NCBI RefSeq assembly: GCF_018403765.1
Contig: NZ_BOVQ01000005.1
Span: 1-64,000 of the forward strand
Length of the DNA: 64,000 nt
Reading direction: 5' to 3'
From: Lactococcus nasutitermitis
Lineage (GTDB): Bacteria; Bacillota; Bacilli; Lactobacillales; Streptococcaceae
Position 1 is the first letter of the stretch, and every line of letters begins with the position of its first letter. Shown here piece after piece: positions 7,823 to 17,300 of this stretch. The position numbers and the translations under genes were made by a program. The notes under the pieces are model-generated. The model searched no databases and was not told the origin of the DNA. It saw only the letters and a list, made by a program, of their open reading frames with translations.

Positions 7823-8692
7823 ATGTCACTTTTAACGATTGATATTGGTGGAACAAGCATCAAATATGCTCTTTTTGAAGCAGGGGAACTCAGTGAAAAT
7901 GCTGCTTTTGCAACACCTGAAACTCTTGAAGATTTTTATGAGGAATTGAGCAAAGTAGTCACAGAATTTAAGAAAAATCACAAACTTGACGGTGTAGCAA
8001 TCAGCGCGCCTGGCGCGGTCAATAAAGTAACGGGTGTGATTGAGGGCGCGAGTGCCTTGCCTTATATTCACAATTTCGATATTCACAGTGAACTAGAAAA
8101 ACGCTTTGGCTTGCCTGTTTCTATCGAAAATGATGCCAATTGTGCGGCACTTGCCGAAGTCAAATTTGGTGCAGCGAAAGGACTGGAAAACGTTCTATTT
8201 CTCGTGCTGGGGACAGGCGTTGGTGGCGCCGTTGTCACAAACGGCACAATTCATCACGGCAAACATCTTTTTGGTGGAGAATTTGGCTTCATGATGATGG
8301 ATGAGGAACATTCATTTTCAGATCTTGGCACGACGATTCGCATGGCAGAACGTTACAACGAGCGAACAGGTAAAAATTTAGACGCGATTGCGATTTTTGA
8401 AAAAGCCTTCGCGGGCGACGCACTAGCGCAAGAAGAAATGGATATTTTCACTTTCAATGTCGCAAAAGGAATTTTCAATCTGACCTATTCATTTGATCCT
8501 GAGCGCGTGATTATTGGCGGTGGCGTTTCACAAGCAGATTGGCTGCTTCCTGAACTTGATAAGCAGTTCTCAAAGATTATGACACGCATTGATATTGCTC
8601 CATTTAAGCCTGAAATTGCCGTTTGTCAGTATCGAAATAATGCAAATTTAATCGGAGCAGCAGCAGATTTTGCCACAACTTTTGAAAAATAA
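7823..8692 (+). CDS. ROK-family sugar kinase
   Basis: Predicted ATP-dependent hexose kinase of the ROK family, 289 aa. Visible are the phosphate-binding IDIGGTSIKYALF at the N-terminus, the sugar-binding ENDANCAAL, the adenosine/phosphate motif LGTGVGGAVV and HGKHLFGGEFG. The zinc-binding CxCGxxGC of classical ROK glucokinases is absent, which fits the shorter beta-glucoside kinase or N-acetylmannosamine kinase-like branch. Substrate is not decidable from sequence. Single gene with its own promoter and terminator; no transporter or glycosidase lies next to it. Confidence 0.85.
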   Translation: MSLLTIDIGGTSIKYALFEAGELSENAAFATPETLEDFYEELSKVVTEFKKNHKLDGVAISAPGAVNKVTGVIEGASALPYIHNFDIHSELEKRFGLPVSIENDANCAALAEVKFGAAKGLENVLFLVLGTGVGGAVVTNGTIHHGKHLFGGEFGFMMMDEEHSFSDLGTTIRMAERYNERTGKNLDAIAIFEKAFAGDALAQEEMDIFTFNVAKGIFNLTYSFDPERVIIGGGVSQADWLLPELDKQFSKIMTRIDIAPFKPEIAVCQYRNNANLIGAAADFATTFEK

Positions 8693-8702
8693 TTTTTAAA
8701 AT

Positions 8703-8732
8703 AAAAAATACTGAATAAAATCAGTATTTTTT
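8703..8732. terminator. bidirectional terminator
   Basis: AAAATACTGA and TCAGTATTTT form the stem with A- and T-tracts on either side. It lies between the convergent ROK and DJ-1 genes and touches the last base of the latter. Confidence 0.8.
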
Positions 8733-9310
8733 TAGTAGCCCATTGCTTCCTTAACCTTTTCAGTTTGTTCCGTCGATGTCAACATTTCCAATAACTTAAA
8801 AGCAACATGAACAGCAGTTTCAGGACAATAAGAAGTGATAATATTTTTATCTACGACAATCGGTTTATTGACAACATTAACTCCAAATTCTCGAAGTTGT
8901 TGTTGACGATGACCTTGCGATAAATGATAAGTTGTCGCCGTACGGTTGTTAAGCACACCACTTTTACCAAGCGCCAAAGCAGCCACACAAATCGAAGCAA
9001 TAATTTTTCCTTTTGCATCAAATTCTCGGATTAAATCAGAAAATCTAGCGTCATACGCTTCTTCGTAGAAGCCAAATTCCTCAAAACCACCAGGAATTGC
9101 GAGCGCATCATAATCATCAACATTGATTTCATCAATAGTTGTATCAGCAAGGACAGGAATATTAAAGGTACTCATCACCTGCTTTTGAAAAGCGCAAGTC
9201 GTGACTTGAACATCATAGCCAAAATCGTTACGCGCCCAACCCATCACATCAACGAAAACAGAAAACTCCATTGTCTCAAAACCTTTAGCCAAGAAAACCA
9301 GTATTTTCAT
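8732..9310 (-). CDS. DJ-1/PfpI family protein
   Basis: Class I glutamine amidotransferase-like fold, 192 aa. The nucleophile-elbow cysteine is in IASICVAALAL (Cys108), and IPGGFEEFGFYE contains the conserved acidic residue near the fold's GG turn. Members include glyoxalase III-type deglycases, ThiJ/YajL chaperones and proteases; the exact activity cannot be told here. The ATG at 9310 has AGGAG 7 nt upstream. Last recognisable chromosomal gene before the conjugative element. Confidence 0.85.
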   Translation of the reverse strand: MKILVFLAKGFETMEFSVFVDVMGWARNDFGYDVQVTTCAFQKQVMSTFNIPVLADTTIDEINVDDYDALAIPGGFEEFGFYEEAYDARFSDLIREFDAKGKIIASICVAALALGKSGVLNNRTATTYHLSQGHRQQQLREFGVNVVNKPIVVDKNIITSYCPETAVHVAFKLLEMLTSTEQTEKVKEAMGY

Positions 9311-9610
9311 TTATTTCTCCTAAATTCTCTCTCAAATATTTATAAAAAGTGCTAAAGCAAGTTTTTCCTTTTAACTCAAAATACACTCAATTTAAAAAAC
9401 TTCCAGATTTTTATCTGTCATTTATTATATCAAAAATTCAAACTTTTCATGCAATCTTGATGCAGAGGGAAAAAAACTTTGTCTATGTTAATTTATAATT
9501 ATTAGTTGGAGAAAGTAGAACTCTGACTTCATTCGCAGGGGAGATATACAAAAAAAGAGAGTTATGCTTTTTTATTAAAAGAAGCTAATACCATCATTAG
9601 AAATTACTAA

Positions 9611-9814
9611 ATGAGAGTATTGTTTTGTTTGCTATTCTGCTTAGGCAGGGCTGTTCCCCAAGGAGTTGGATAAAGTATAGATATCTGGGCATTTTTAACA
9701 GGAATTGTCCCAAATAATATCTTTCTAGCACTTTCCGCAAATAATCTCCTTACTCTTTTTCAAATAAAAGAATGTTATTATATAGAGTGGAATTCAGATG
9801 ATATAAATGTTTAA
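9611..9814 (+). pseudogene. decayed transporter fragment
   Basis: One frame carries 20 residues ending PQGVG, a TAA stop at 9671, then 46 more residues including WAFLTGIVPNNIFLALS and a stop at 9812-9814. The I-V-P-N-N-I-F-x-A-L-S-x-N-N-L-L run resembles the I-P-x-N-x-F-x-A-L-x-E-G-N-x-L segment of dicarboxylate/amino acid:cation symporters. The remainder of any such gene (about 400 aa) is missing. Judged from similarity by eye only. Confidence 0.3.
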
Positions 9815-9844
9815 AAAACTATCAAAATATTTTGATAGTTTTTT
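9813..9844. terminator. perfect AT-rich palindrome, terminator
   Basis: AAAAACTATCAAAATA is followed by its exact complement and a T-run. It overlaps the stop of the transporter remnant and was probably its terminator. Confidence 0.7.
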
Positions 9845-9869
9845 ACTATAAAGAAAGCTAAAAAATCAC

Positions 9870-9977
9870 AAATCGCTCAACCATGGGCATAAAATCGCTC
9901 AAAATTTGAACGCAACTCAAAAATTCACAAAAAAATTCACAAAATGGCGTATTGAACAGCGCAAAAATTTTTGAGCC
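9870..9977. repeat. cluster of short direct repeats and palindromes near the element's left edge
   Basis: AAATCGCTCAA occurs at 9870-9880 and 9892-9902, and AAAATTCACAAAA twice in tandem at about 9920-9945. The imperfect palindromes GCTCAAAATTTGAACGC (9897) and GCGCAAAAATTTTTGAGCC (9959) follow. The stretch 9311-10133 holds no gene apart from the transporter remnant. Such repeat clusters are common at element ends (integrase arm sites), but no matching second end is inside the window to prove it. Confidence 0.35.
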
Positions 9978-10001
9978 TTATCCTATATGAGGTTAAACGA
10001 C

Positions 10002-10051
10002 AAAAAGTCTTCTCTGAACCAATTAAAAGCTTGGGAGAGAAGACTTTTTAA
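10002..10051. terminator. strong hairpin upstream of the transfer operon
   Basis: AAAAAGTCTTCTCT at 10002-10015 pairs with AGAGAAGACTTTTT at 10037-10050. It insulates the transfer operon promoter from upstream transcription. Confidence 0.8.
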
Positions 10052-10088
10052 TATCTCCTTATTCAGATGAAATTTTAACGTATAACGA

Positions 10089-10117
10089 TTGACGTAGAAA
10101 ACCAAAAGAGGTATAAT
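10089..10117 (+). promoter_or_regulatory. promoter of the transfer operon
   Basis: TTGACG at 10089-10094, 17-bp spacer, TATAAT at 10112-10117: a near-consensus sigma-A promoter 35 nt before the first small gene. No operator was recognised. Confidence 0.8.
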
Positions 10118-10151
10118 AAATCAAAAGTAAAAATTGAAAGGAGTCGCGCTC

Positions 10152-10316
10152 ATGGAATCCGCCCTCGTCTATACCCTCTTTGCCATTCTCTTCCGCCTCA
10201 TTTTCTTAGCCCTCAAACTGGTGGTTGGTCTTATCAAAGTAATTTTTAAAGCCCTCTGGTTCATTCTCAAACACCTTGGAATGGGAATCAGTCACCCTGG
10301 CACTAAGCCTGCTTAA
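10152..10316 (+). CDS. small membrane protein, first gene of the transfer operon
   Basis: 54 aa. The ATG at 10152 follows AAAGGAG. Almost the whole chain is hydrophobic: segments LVYTLFAILFRLIFLALKL and VGLIKVIFKALWFILKHL suggest one long or two short membrane helices, followed by a short polar tail. No family recognised. Its position at the head of the operon, behind a strong promoter, suggests a membrane-associated role in transfer. Confidence 0.6.
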   Translation: MESALVYTLFAILFRLIFLALKLVVGLIKVIFKALWFILKHLGMGISHPGTKPA

Positions 10317-10340
10317 TAAAAAATGAAAGGACATCAAAAA

Positions 10341-10787
10341 ATGATGATTACAACACTCGACGCACTGCGCGTCATTCAAAACAATACTCAAGCCACCTTT
10401 ACCTTTCCGCTCTATGACGTTTTGTCTGGCAATACCAAAACTGCTCCCAAAATTCCTACGCTTGAGGCAGGGAGTGAGACCATTTGGCTCATGGCTAACG
10501 GCATTATTGTTCCAAACAGTCATTATGACCTTGTGGGCTTTCTACGCGACCTCTGGGACGACGTGGCGGAAATAAAAATGAATGGCAAAGTCATCGCCCA
10601 ACGTGCCGCTTATGGAAAGCCAATGGAGGCACTTGATGAGACACTCTTTAAGCCAGACGCTTATGACGACCTCATTGAAACTGACCTTGTAGGGGAAAAG
10701 ACAAAGCGTGAAATCGTGGTGGGTGATTTGACAGAAGAAGCGGCGGTTTCACTCATGCGAGGCTTTATCCGCTCACAGGAGAAATAG
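10341..10787 (+). CDS. conserved conjugative-element protein of unknown function
   Basis: 148 aa from the ATG at 10341, which has GAAAGGA 9 nt upstream; an in-frame ATG at 10323 lies before that site and lacks one of its own. Soluble, acidic, no membrane segment or signal peptide. Contains ETIWLMANGIIVPNSHYD and ends in a helical segment, EEAAVSLMRGFIRSQEK. I do not recognise the family. It lies directly upstream of a helix-turn-helix gene in the same operon. Confidence 0.6.
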   Translation: MMITTLDALRVIQNNTQATFTFPLYDVLSGNTKTAPKIPTLEAGSETIWLMANGIIVPNSHYDLVGFLRDLWDDVAEIKMNGKVIAQRAAYGKPMEALDETLFKPDAYDDLIETDLVGEKTKREIVVGDLTEEAAVSLMRGFIRSQEK

Positions 10788-10789
10788 TC

Positions 10790-11182
10790 ATGGCGAGACC
10801 CAATCAATACCATGCGGTGGTGGAACCAAAACTAGAAGACATTAAAGCCTTACGCAAACAAGGCCTGTCGCTTGAAAAAATCGCACAAAAGTTAGACCTG
10901 AAATTGAGACAGTTGACCTATTATCGTAAGAGTTTCCCAGACTTAGACGAGGCGCTGAATACCCCGTCCGATGAAGTCAAGCAAACCGAGCGCTCTGCCT
11001 ATTTCAACCGCCAAAAGAACTACAACTCCTTGCGAAGTTTCATTCGCACCCAGTCCACCCCAGAAGAACGTGAGGAATATTTCCGCCTCATCTTAGAAAA
11101 AGCGGATCAAAGTGAAGTCAGGCGTTTTAAAGCTATGATTTCAGACTTTGATAAACAACACAACGCCAAAATTGAGAGCTAG
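10790..11182 (+). CDS. small helix-turn-helix protein
   Basis: 130 aa, 2 bp after the previous stop, with CAGGAG as ribosome binding site. Residues about 18-50 (IKALRKQGLSLEKIAQKL, then RQLTYYRKSFP) read as a resolvase/Sigma70-r4-like helix-turn-helix. The C-terminal half is charged and helical (STPEEREEYFRLILEKAD). Possibly a regulator or terminase-small-subunit-like DNA-binding protein of the element; the role is inference. Followed by two terminators. Confidence 0.6.
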   Translation: MARPNQYHAVVEPKLEDIKALRKQGLSLEKIAQKLDLKLRQLTYYRKSFPDLDEALNTPSDEVKQTERSAYFNRQKNYNSLRSFIRTQSTPEEREEYFRLILEKADQSEVRRFKAMISDFDKQHNAKIES

Positions 11183-11186
11183 AAGA

Positions 11187-11214
11187 AGCGTGGTTTAAAA
11201 CAACCGCGCTTTTT
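11187..11214 (+). terminator. terminator after the small-gene cluster
   Basis: AGCGTGGTT and AACCGCGCT form the stem with one G-T pair, followed by TTTTT. Confidence 0.7.
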
Positions 11215-11259
11215 GTGTCCCTCAAGGCACGCGTCCGAGGTGACGTTAAACCAGACGTT

Positions 11260-11290
11260 AACGGTCAAGGTTTTACTTGGCCGTTTTTTC
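11260..11290 (+). terminator. second terminator before the surface protein gene
   Basis: AACGGTCAAG pairs with CTTGGCCGTT (one G-T), followed by TTTTC. Two terminators in a row leave the surface protein gene needing its own promoter or read-through; no clear promoter is visible between 11291 and 11319. Confidence 0.7.
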
Positions 11291-11319
11291 ATGCTTACTT
11301 TTCATAGAAAGGATTTTTT

Positions 11320-14300
11320 ATGTCACACACAAAACGCAAAAACCATGCTCCGTGGTTGATTGCAGGAAGCAGCTTAATGCTCCTGACGTTAGGCGGCGTG
11401 CTTAGTCTTCAGGCGGATTCCAACCCCAAATCCCAGCTTTCTACACCCCCTTCCATTGCCCAAGCCACCAAGCGTTTCGCTCCTTTTGCCAAACAAACGG
11501 CTTATGTCAAAGCCGCGAGTGATGAGAAAGCTTTAGCGGCCACACGAAAACTTTCCAAAGCTGGGAAAATCAAAGGCGGCGCACTCACACTCACTCTAAA
11601 AGCAACGACGGCTAAAGAGATTACGGAAAACGCCCAACAGGGAATGGCTGCTGAAAGTCAGTCTTTTAACTCCAAGGCAGGACAAGCAGAAGCTAAACGC
11701 CTTGACAATCAAGCCCATTCCCTAGGCATTGACACTTTGAGTAAATGGGCGATAAGCGCACAAGAGCTTGCGACCCTACAAAAAGGGCAAACCTTTAGCG
11801 CGTATGTCACGAAGCTAAAACAGGATGCCAACTGGGAGAATTGGTCGCCTGAGATGCAGGAGCTGTTTGAAAGTGGGAATGCACCGTTAGACGCGACCAT
11901 TCACATCACGCCAAAAAAAGGAGAGACCGCCTCAAGCTCGTCTGCGGTTGAAAACCTCCAACAAATTTACTCAGGCGAACTGGTTAAGTTTATCCCGCTT
12001 GCTGAGCGAGGGAAAATTTTTAATGCGACAGGACTCAAAAAGTTCAGTCAAACACCTTTCGTGGACGCAAGTGGCGACGCCGCAGTCTTCTTAAAGGCCA
12101 AGACCATGCAGGGCAAAGCCTCCACACAAGCCCTGCTTACCCAGATTTTGAAAGCCAAGACTTTAGATGAAGCCATGCACACCTCTCTTGAACAAGAATT
12201 GAAAGCAAAGGCACCAGCCGTAGAAACTCTTCCTGATTTCTTGGGTGGCTTAGTGGCGCACGCCGATAGTACCAACTTTAGTGCTTCTGGGAGCGGCTGG
12301 GTGATTCAAGCAGACGGGAATTTTACGGCTACCAGTAACCAAGCCACCGATTATTTCATCAATGACCCCAGCGGCGACGGCGGTGGTTGGGTTCTGGCAC
12401 CTAACGGACGCTATTATCCCTCTTACTGTATTGATATTGCGGACGGTGGAGCCAATGAATCGTCTAGTTACGTCTTAAATACCGTCAATAACGGCAATAA
12501 TGGACTAACGAGTGGCGCTAATGCAGGCAATATCGCCAACCTCCTCCCGTCTGATCCGACCAGTTTGAACGACTTAATGGACTTGCTCTATGCCGCAACA
12601 GAAGTCGCCATAGCGGGAAACAGTCAAGGGGTGGACGCAGGGACCGCCCAAAACTTGACGGCGAATGTGGCGGCGGTTGAAGAAGCTTTGAATGCGACGC
12701 ACGGCACCTTTGGTTCTTTTGCCAAGATGACGGACGGTCAAATCATGTCGCAAAGCTCATGGGCGGGCACTTGGATTGGGGACAACTGGTCAAAGATTAC
12801 CGTTCAAATGACGAGCGATCAAAAGAATGCCCAAGGGACGGCAGGACCGAGTGCAACGAGTAACGACCTGACGATTATCGGCATGGGAAATGCGGACACC
12901 AAAATTAAAGCGCCTGATGCGTCAAGCTTGTCTGAAAAACTTCCCCTTAAAAGCTCAGATGGGAACGCAGAGCTCTACGTGGGAGACAATGGCGACCTTT
13001 GGGTCAAGGCCTTAAAGCCAACAAACGGGACAGTAACTTTTCCAAAGCTTGAAACCAAAGGCACTGCAGGCACTTCGCTAGGCACCGCGCCTTTTTATAT
13101 TGCGGATAAAGCCAATAACGCAGAAGGGGCTGGTCTTCAAACACGCCTCGCCCCCGTTGGTCTATTCAAAGCAGGGACTCCTGCACCAGGTGTGATTAAC
13201 GTATCCATTAAAATGCTTGCCATGGGCGAAAACAAAGGGCAAAAAGTCCAAAGTACCGCGTCTTATCCGACAGGGCTGTCGCAAGCAGGCGCGGTCTTAG
13301 AAGTGGAGAATGTCGCCACAGGCAGATGCCTGAAAGCAACGGACGCGATTGATCCCGATGATCCGATTAAGGCAAGCAGTGGCACTTTAACCACAGGAAG
13401 TGATGGGAACTTGCAACTGGAGGTAGGTGCTGACGGAAAGTATGGCCTCATCAATCTCCCTATCGCAGACGATAAAGGTAATTTCGACACTTATCGCTAT
13501 GTGGAAGTCAAAGCCCCTAAAGGCGAAGCATTGAGCGCGCCTGATGAAAAAGGGACCTTTAGCTTTTCGGCAGATGATACGATAGATAGCGCAACCCACA
13601 ACCTTGAAACACCAGAGACCCGTATTCAGGACCGTCCAATGGTCGAAACAGGCATTGCCAAGATTGACGCGGATACCAACTATCAAGGCACCAACGGAAA
13701 ACCCGATTTGTCGGGTGCTGAGTTGAGCTTGTATGTGAAAACGTCTGATTCAGGAATCACGGTCATTAATGGACTGACTAAATCTGGTACCTTTGTCCTC
13801 GTTAAACAAAATCAAGGGATTGATCCAAACACGGGAAAAAGCGCTGCGGTGGTCTTGTCTGCGGACGCACACTATGCGCCAAACGCCAATGGAAATATTG
13901 TGCTTGTGACAAATCAAGATGGGCTGGCAGGAAAAGTAATGAATCTTGCTCTGCCAAGTGCCGATGATTTATTCTGGTTTGAAACGAAAACGCCCAAAGG
14001 TTTTGCGAATAACCCTGATGGACTCTCAGAACACTTTGAAAGCAGTAATGCCATTGATGCCGCAAATAATAATTTTGAAGATGACCATAAAAACAGCGGC
14101 ACGATTTCAGATAAACCGATGCTTGCGCTTAGCTTAGACAAAAACTCGACGAATGCGGAATTTGATGCAGTGCTAGGCAAAGCGACCTATGAGGCGGTCG
14201 ATGATCAAGGCATCCCCCTCACAGTCAATGAGGGATTAGACCCTAAAACAGGCGCGACTGCTGATATTGACGTCACAACGGGCACACTGGTTAAAAATGA

Positions 14301-17300
14301 CCAGCAGCTCTTGGAGGTGGAAGCGACAAACGAGGGGAAAATCGCTCTGCAAAACATTGATGGGACGAAGGTCTCAGGAAACCTACATTTTGTGGAAGAG
14401 AACCCAGCGGATGGCCACGCAAAGAGTAACGTCAAAGTGAATGAAACGATTAAGCCTGACACTTACAGTTCAGATGGCACCAACTTTGAAGCCAATGCCA
14501 CAACAACCGATAAACCCATGGGGGAGCTTGCTTTAACCAAGATTGATGCCGACACCAAGTCAAGCACGACCCAAGGGGCGGCGCGCTTACAAGGCGCTAC
14601 ATTAGGGATTTACGCTGAAACCTCCACAAGTGGCACAACCGTGATTGAAGGCGTGACCTATTCTGGAACCTTAGTGCCCGTTGCACAAAGTGCAGGGGTC
14701 AATCCTCAAACGGGTGAGCCTGCTCCAGTAAACCTTTCAAATGGGGGAACCTATGCCAAGGACGCGAACGGAAAGGTTGTCTTGATGTCGGATACGAAAG
14801 GTAACTTTGGCGAGGTTCAAAATCTGGACTTGTCGCAAAACCTGACCTATTACGGGATTGAACTTCAAGCGCCTTATGGCTATACTCGCAGCACCAAAGC
14901 CCACGTCTGGCACTTCACTAAGGACGCTAAAGTGGATAGCGCAAGCAATAACTACGAAGATAGTGACGACCTCAAAGGCACGATTGCGGATCGCGTGGTG
15001 GATTTTGACTTCATGTTTGATAAAGTCGCAGGCGATAATGGGGCGACAGGATTGAAAGGTTCAGGCTGGACGCTCACACCAGTTGCTGGAACAGCCACCG
15101 CCGCAAATGCCGAAAATACCCTTGGAAAATTTAATAACAGCGAGCAAACCAATCTGATTGGACGGGATACCATGATTTCGCCAGACACTGGCTTAGCAAC
15201 CCCTGTCACGAAAGTCAGCCAGCTCTATCTTGGTGCGACTCAGCTATCCCATAACTTCACAGACCCCCAAGGGGCGCTAGAAACAGGCATGGTGGAGTTT
15301 GACCATGTGCAAGCAGGCAAATACATTGCCAGTGAAACAACGGTGCCTGGCGGCGAAATCAAGGCCCATGACATGGAAGTGGATATTTTACCAGACGGAA
15401 CGCCAAATGGTGCGCCTGATGACTATGAGTTCAAAGTGACAGACGAAACCACCCACCATGTCCTAACCGACCAAGACATTCCAGTGGCATATGATCCGAC
15501 AAAAGAAGGGTTGCTGCTCTTAGATGATAATAACCTCCTCGGTAAATTCAATCTCGGACAGATTAAGGACAATCCGATTGTTCCACCAACGCTTACCACG
15601 AATGCTTTTGATGAGGCGACCAATAAAACCACGCTTGGGATCGGTCAAGTCACGATTGGCGATAACGTCACGGCAACGAATGTTGCGAGCGCTAAAACCT
15701 TGACAGGTGTCTTGGTGGATAGCTCTGGCAATCCAGTTAAGGACAATGCAGGGAATGTGATTCAAAAAAGTGAGACCGTGTCGGCAGATAATCAAGGCAA
15801 TCTGAATACGTCACTTGTTTTACCACCTTTTGATGATGAAGCTGTGCCTAATGCTAAGTTTACCGTTGAAGAAACATTGCTTGATGAAACAGGCAAAGTT
15901 TTAGTGGAAGATAAAAATTACCAAAATAACCCGACGGAAACCGTCACGGTAGGTAAAGTGCCAACCTTTAGCACACAACTCTCGGATAACGTCATTCAAT
16001 TTGGGAATAATGTACTCCAAGATAAAATTTCAGGCAGTGGCTATGAACCTAACCAACAAGTCCAAATTAACGTGGACGGTATGGTGGATTCAAGTACCAA
16101 TAAAGTGCTCCCTGCTACAGGCAGTGCTGTTTTAACGGCGAATGATGAGGGACACCTTTCAGGCGAAGTCTCGGTTAACGTAGCGATTTCTGACGCAAGC
16201 CTCGCAGGACACAATCTGACGGCGCTAGAATCCGCCTTTTTAGTCATCAACGGTAAAACCAGTACCAAGCCTGTCGCTAAAGCCGATAACCCCACCGATA
16301 AGAATGAAACAGGCACGGTAACCAAAGTCCCTGATGGGGCAACTCAAGTAAGTATCGCAACGGTACAAGTGGGCGAAAATACGATTGAGGATAACTACCA
16401 AAGCTCAAACGGCAGTTATGTTTCAGGCACGCAAGTGTTGGTAAAAGCAGGCGAATGGGACGTGACCAAAAACAAAGCCATTTCCGCAACGGGAGAAGCG
16501 ACCCTTACCGCAGATGAGAATGGGAAGCTTGATGGAAAAATTCCTGTGACCTTTACCTTCGATAATTCTGAAATGGGCGATACCATTGTCACAACAGAAA
16601 CAGCTTATTTAGTAGTCGATGGCAAGCCCAGCGCAAACCCTGTGGTCGTGAATGATAGCCACACGGATCAAAAGGAAATGGTTCAATTACCCGAATTTCA
16701 ACCCCACAAAGAAGATAACCTCATTGCAGGAACGGATAAGAATGGTAAGCTATCCCTGACCACTGTTTTAGAAGACTTGCAAGAGCTTGAAGATGATCGT
16801 CAAAACATCTCCAATTTTGCCCTCACCAATCAAAACTGGGATTTGACAACGGATGAAACATCGCAGACTTATCAAGCAGAAGTGGCAACCACCGAGAAAA
16901 ATCCAGCAGTTAACCGTCCAGAGCAGAATCGCAAGATGAATAACAACAACCGCAATGTGCTGCTTGGTCAAAGCTATGACTTTCCTTTGATGTTGGACGT
17001 GCGTAATTTGAACCAATCAGCCCAAGAAACGGAAATTCAAATGACCGACCTTTTGCCCACGCAATACTTGAACCTTTTGCTGAATCAGGTAACGATCCGA
17101 AATAGTGAAGGTAAGGTCCTTGACCCGAATCTTTATACCGTGACCGCAGGAAAAGAAACCAACGGCAAGACACCGATTACGATTGCTTTTAAGGCCACCA
17201 AGGAAGTCAAAGACACGAACGGTCAAACCGTTAAAATTGTGGACACCACCAAAATCCCGCTGGGTGAGCGCTATTTCATTGATTTACCCGTTTCTGTCAA

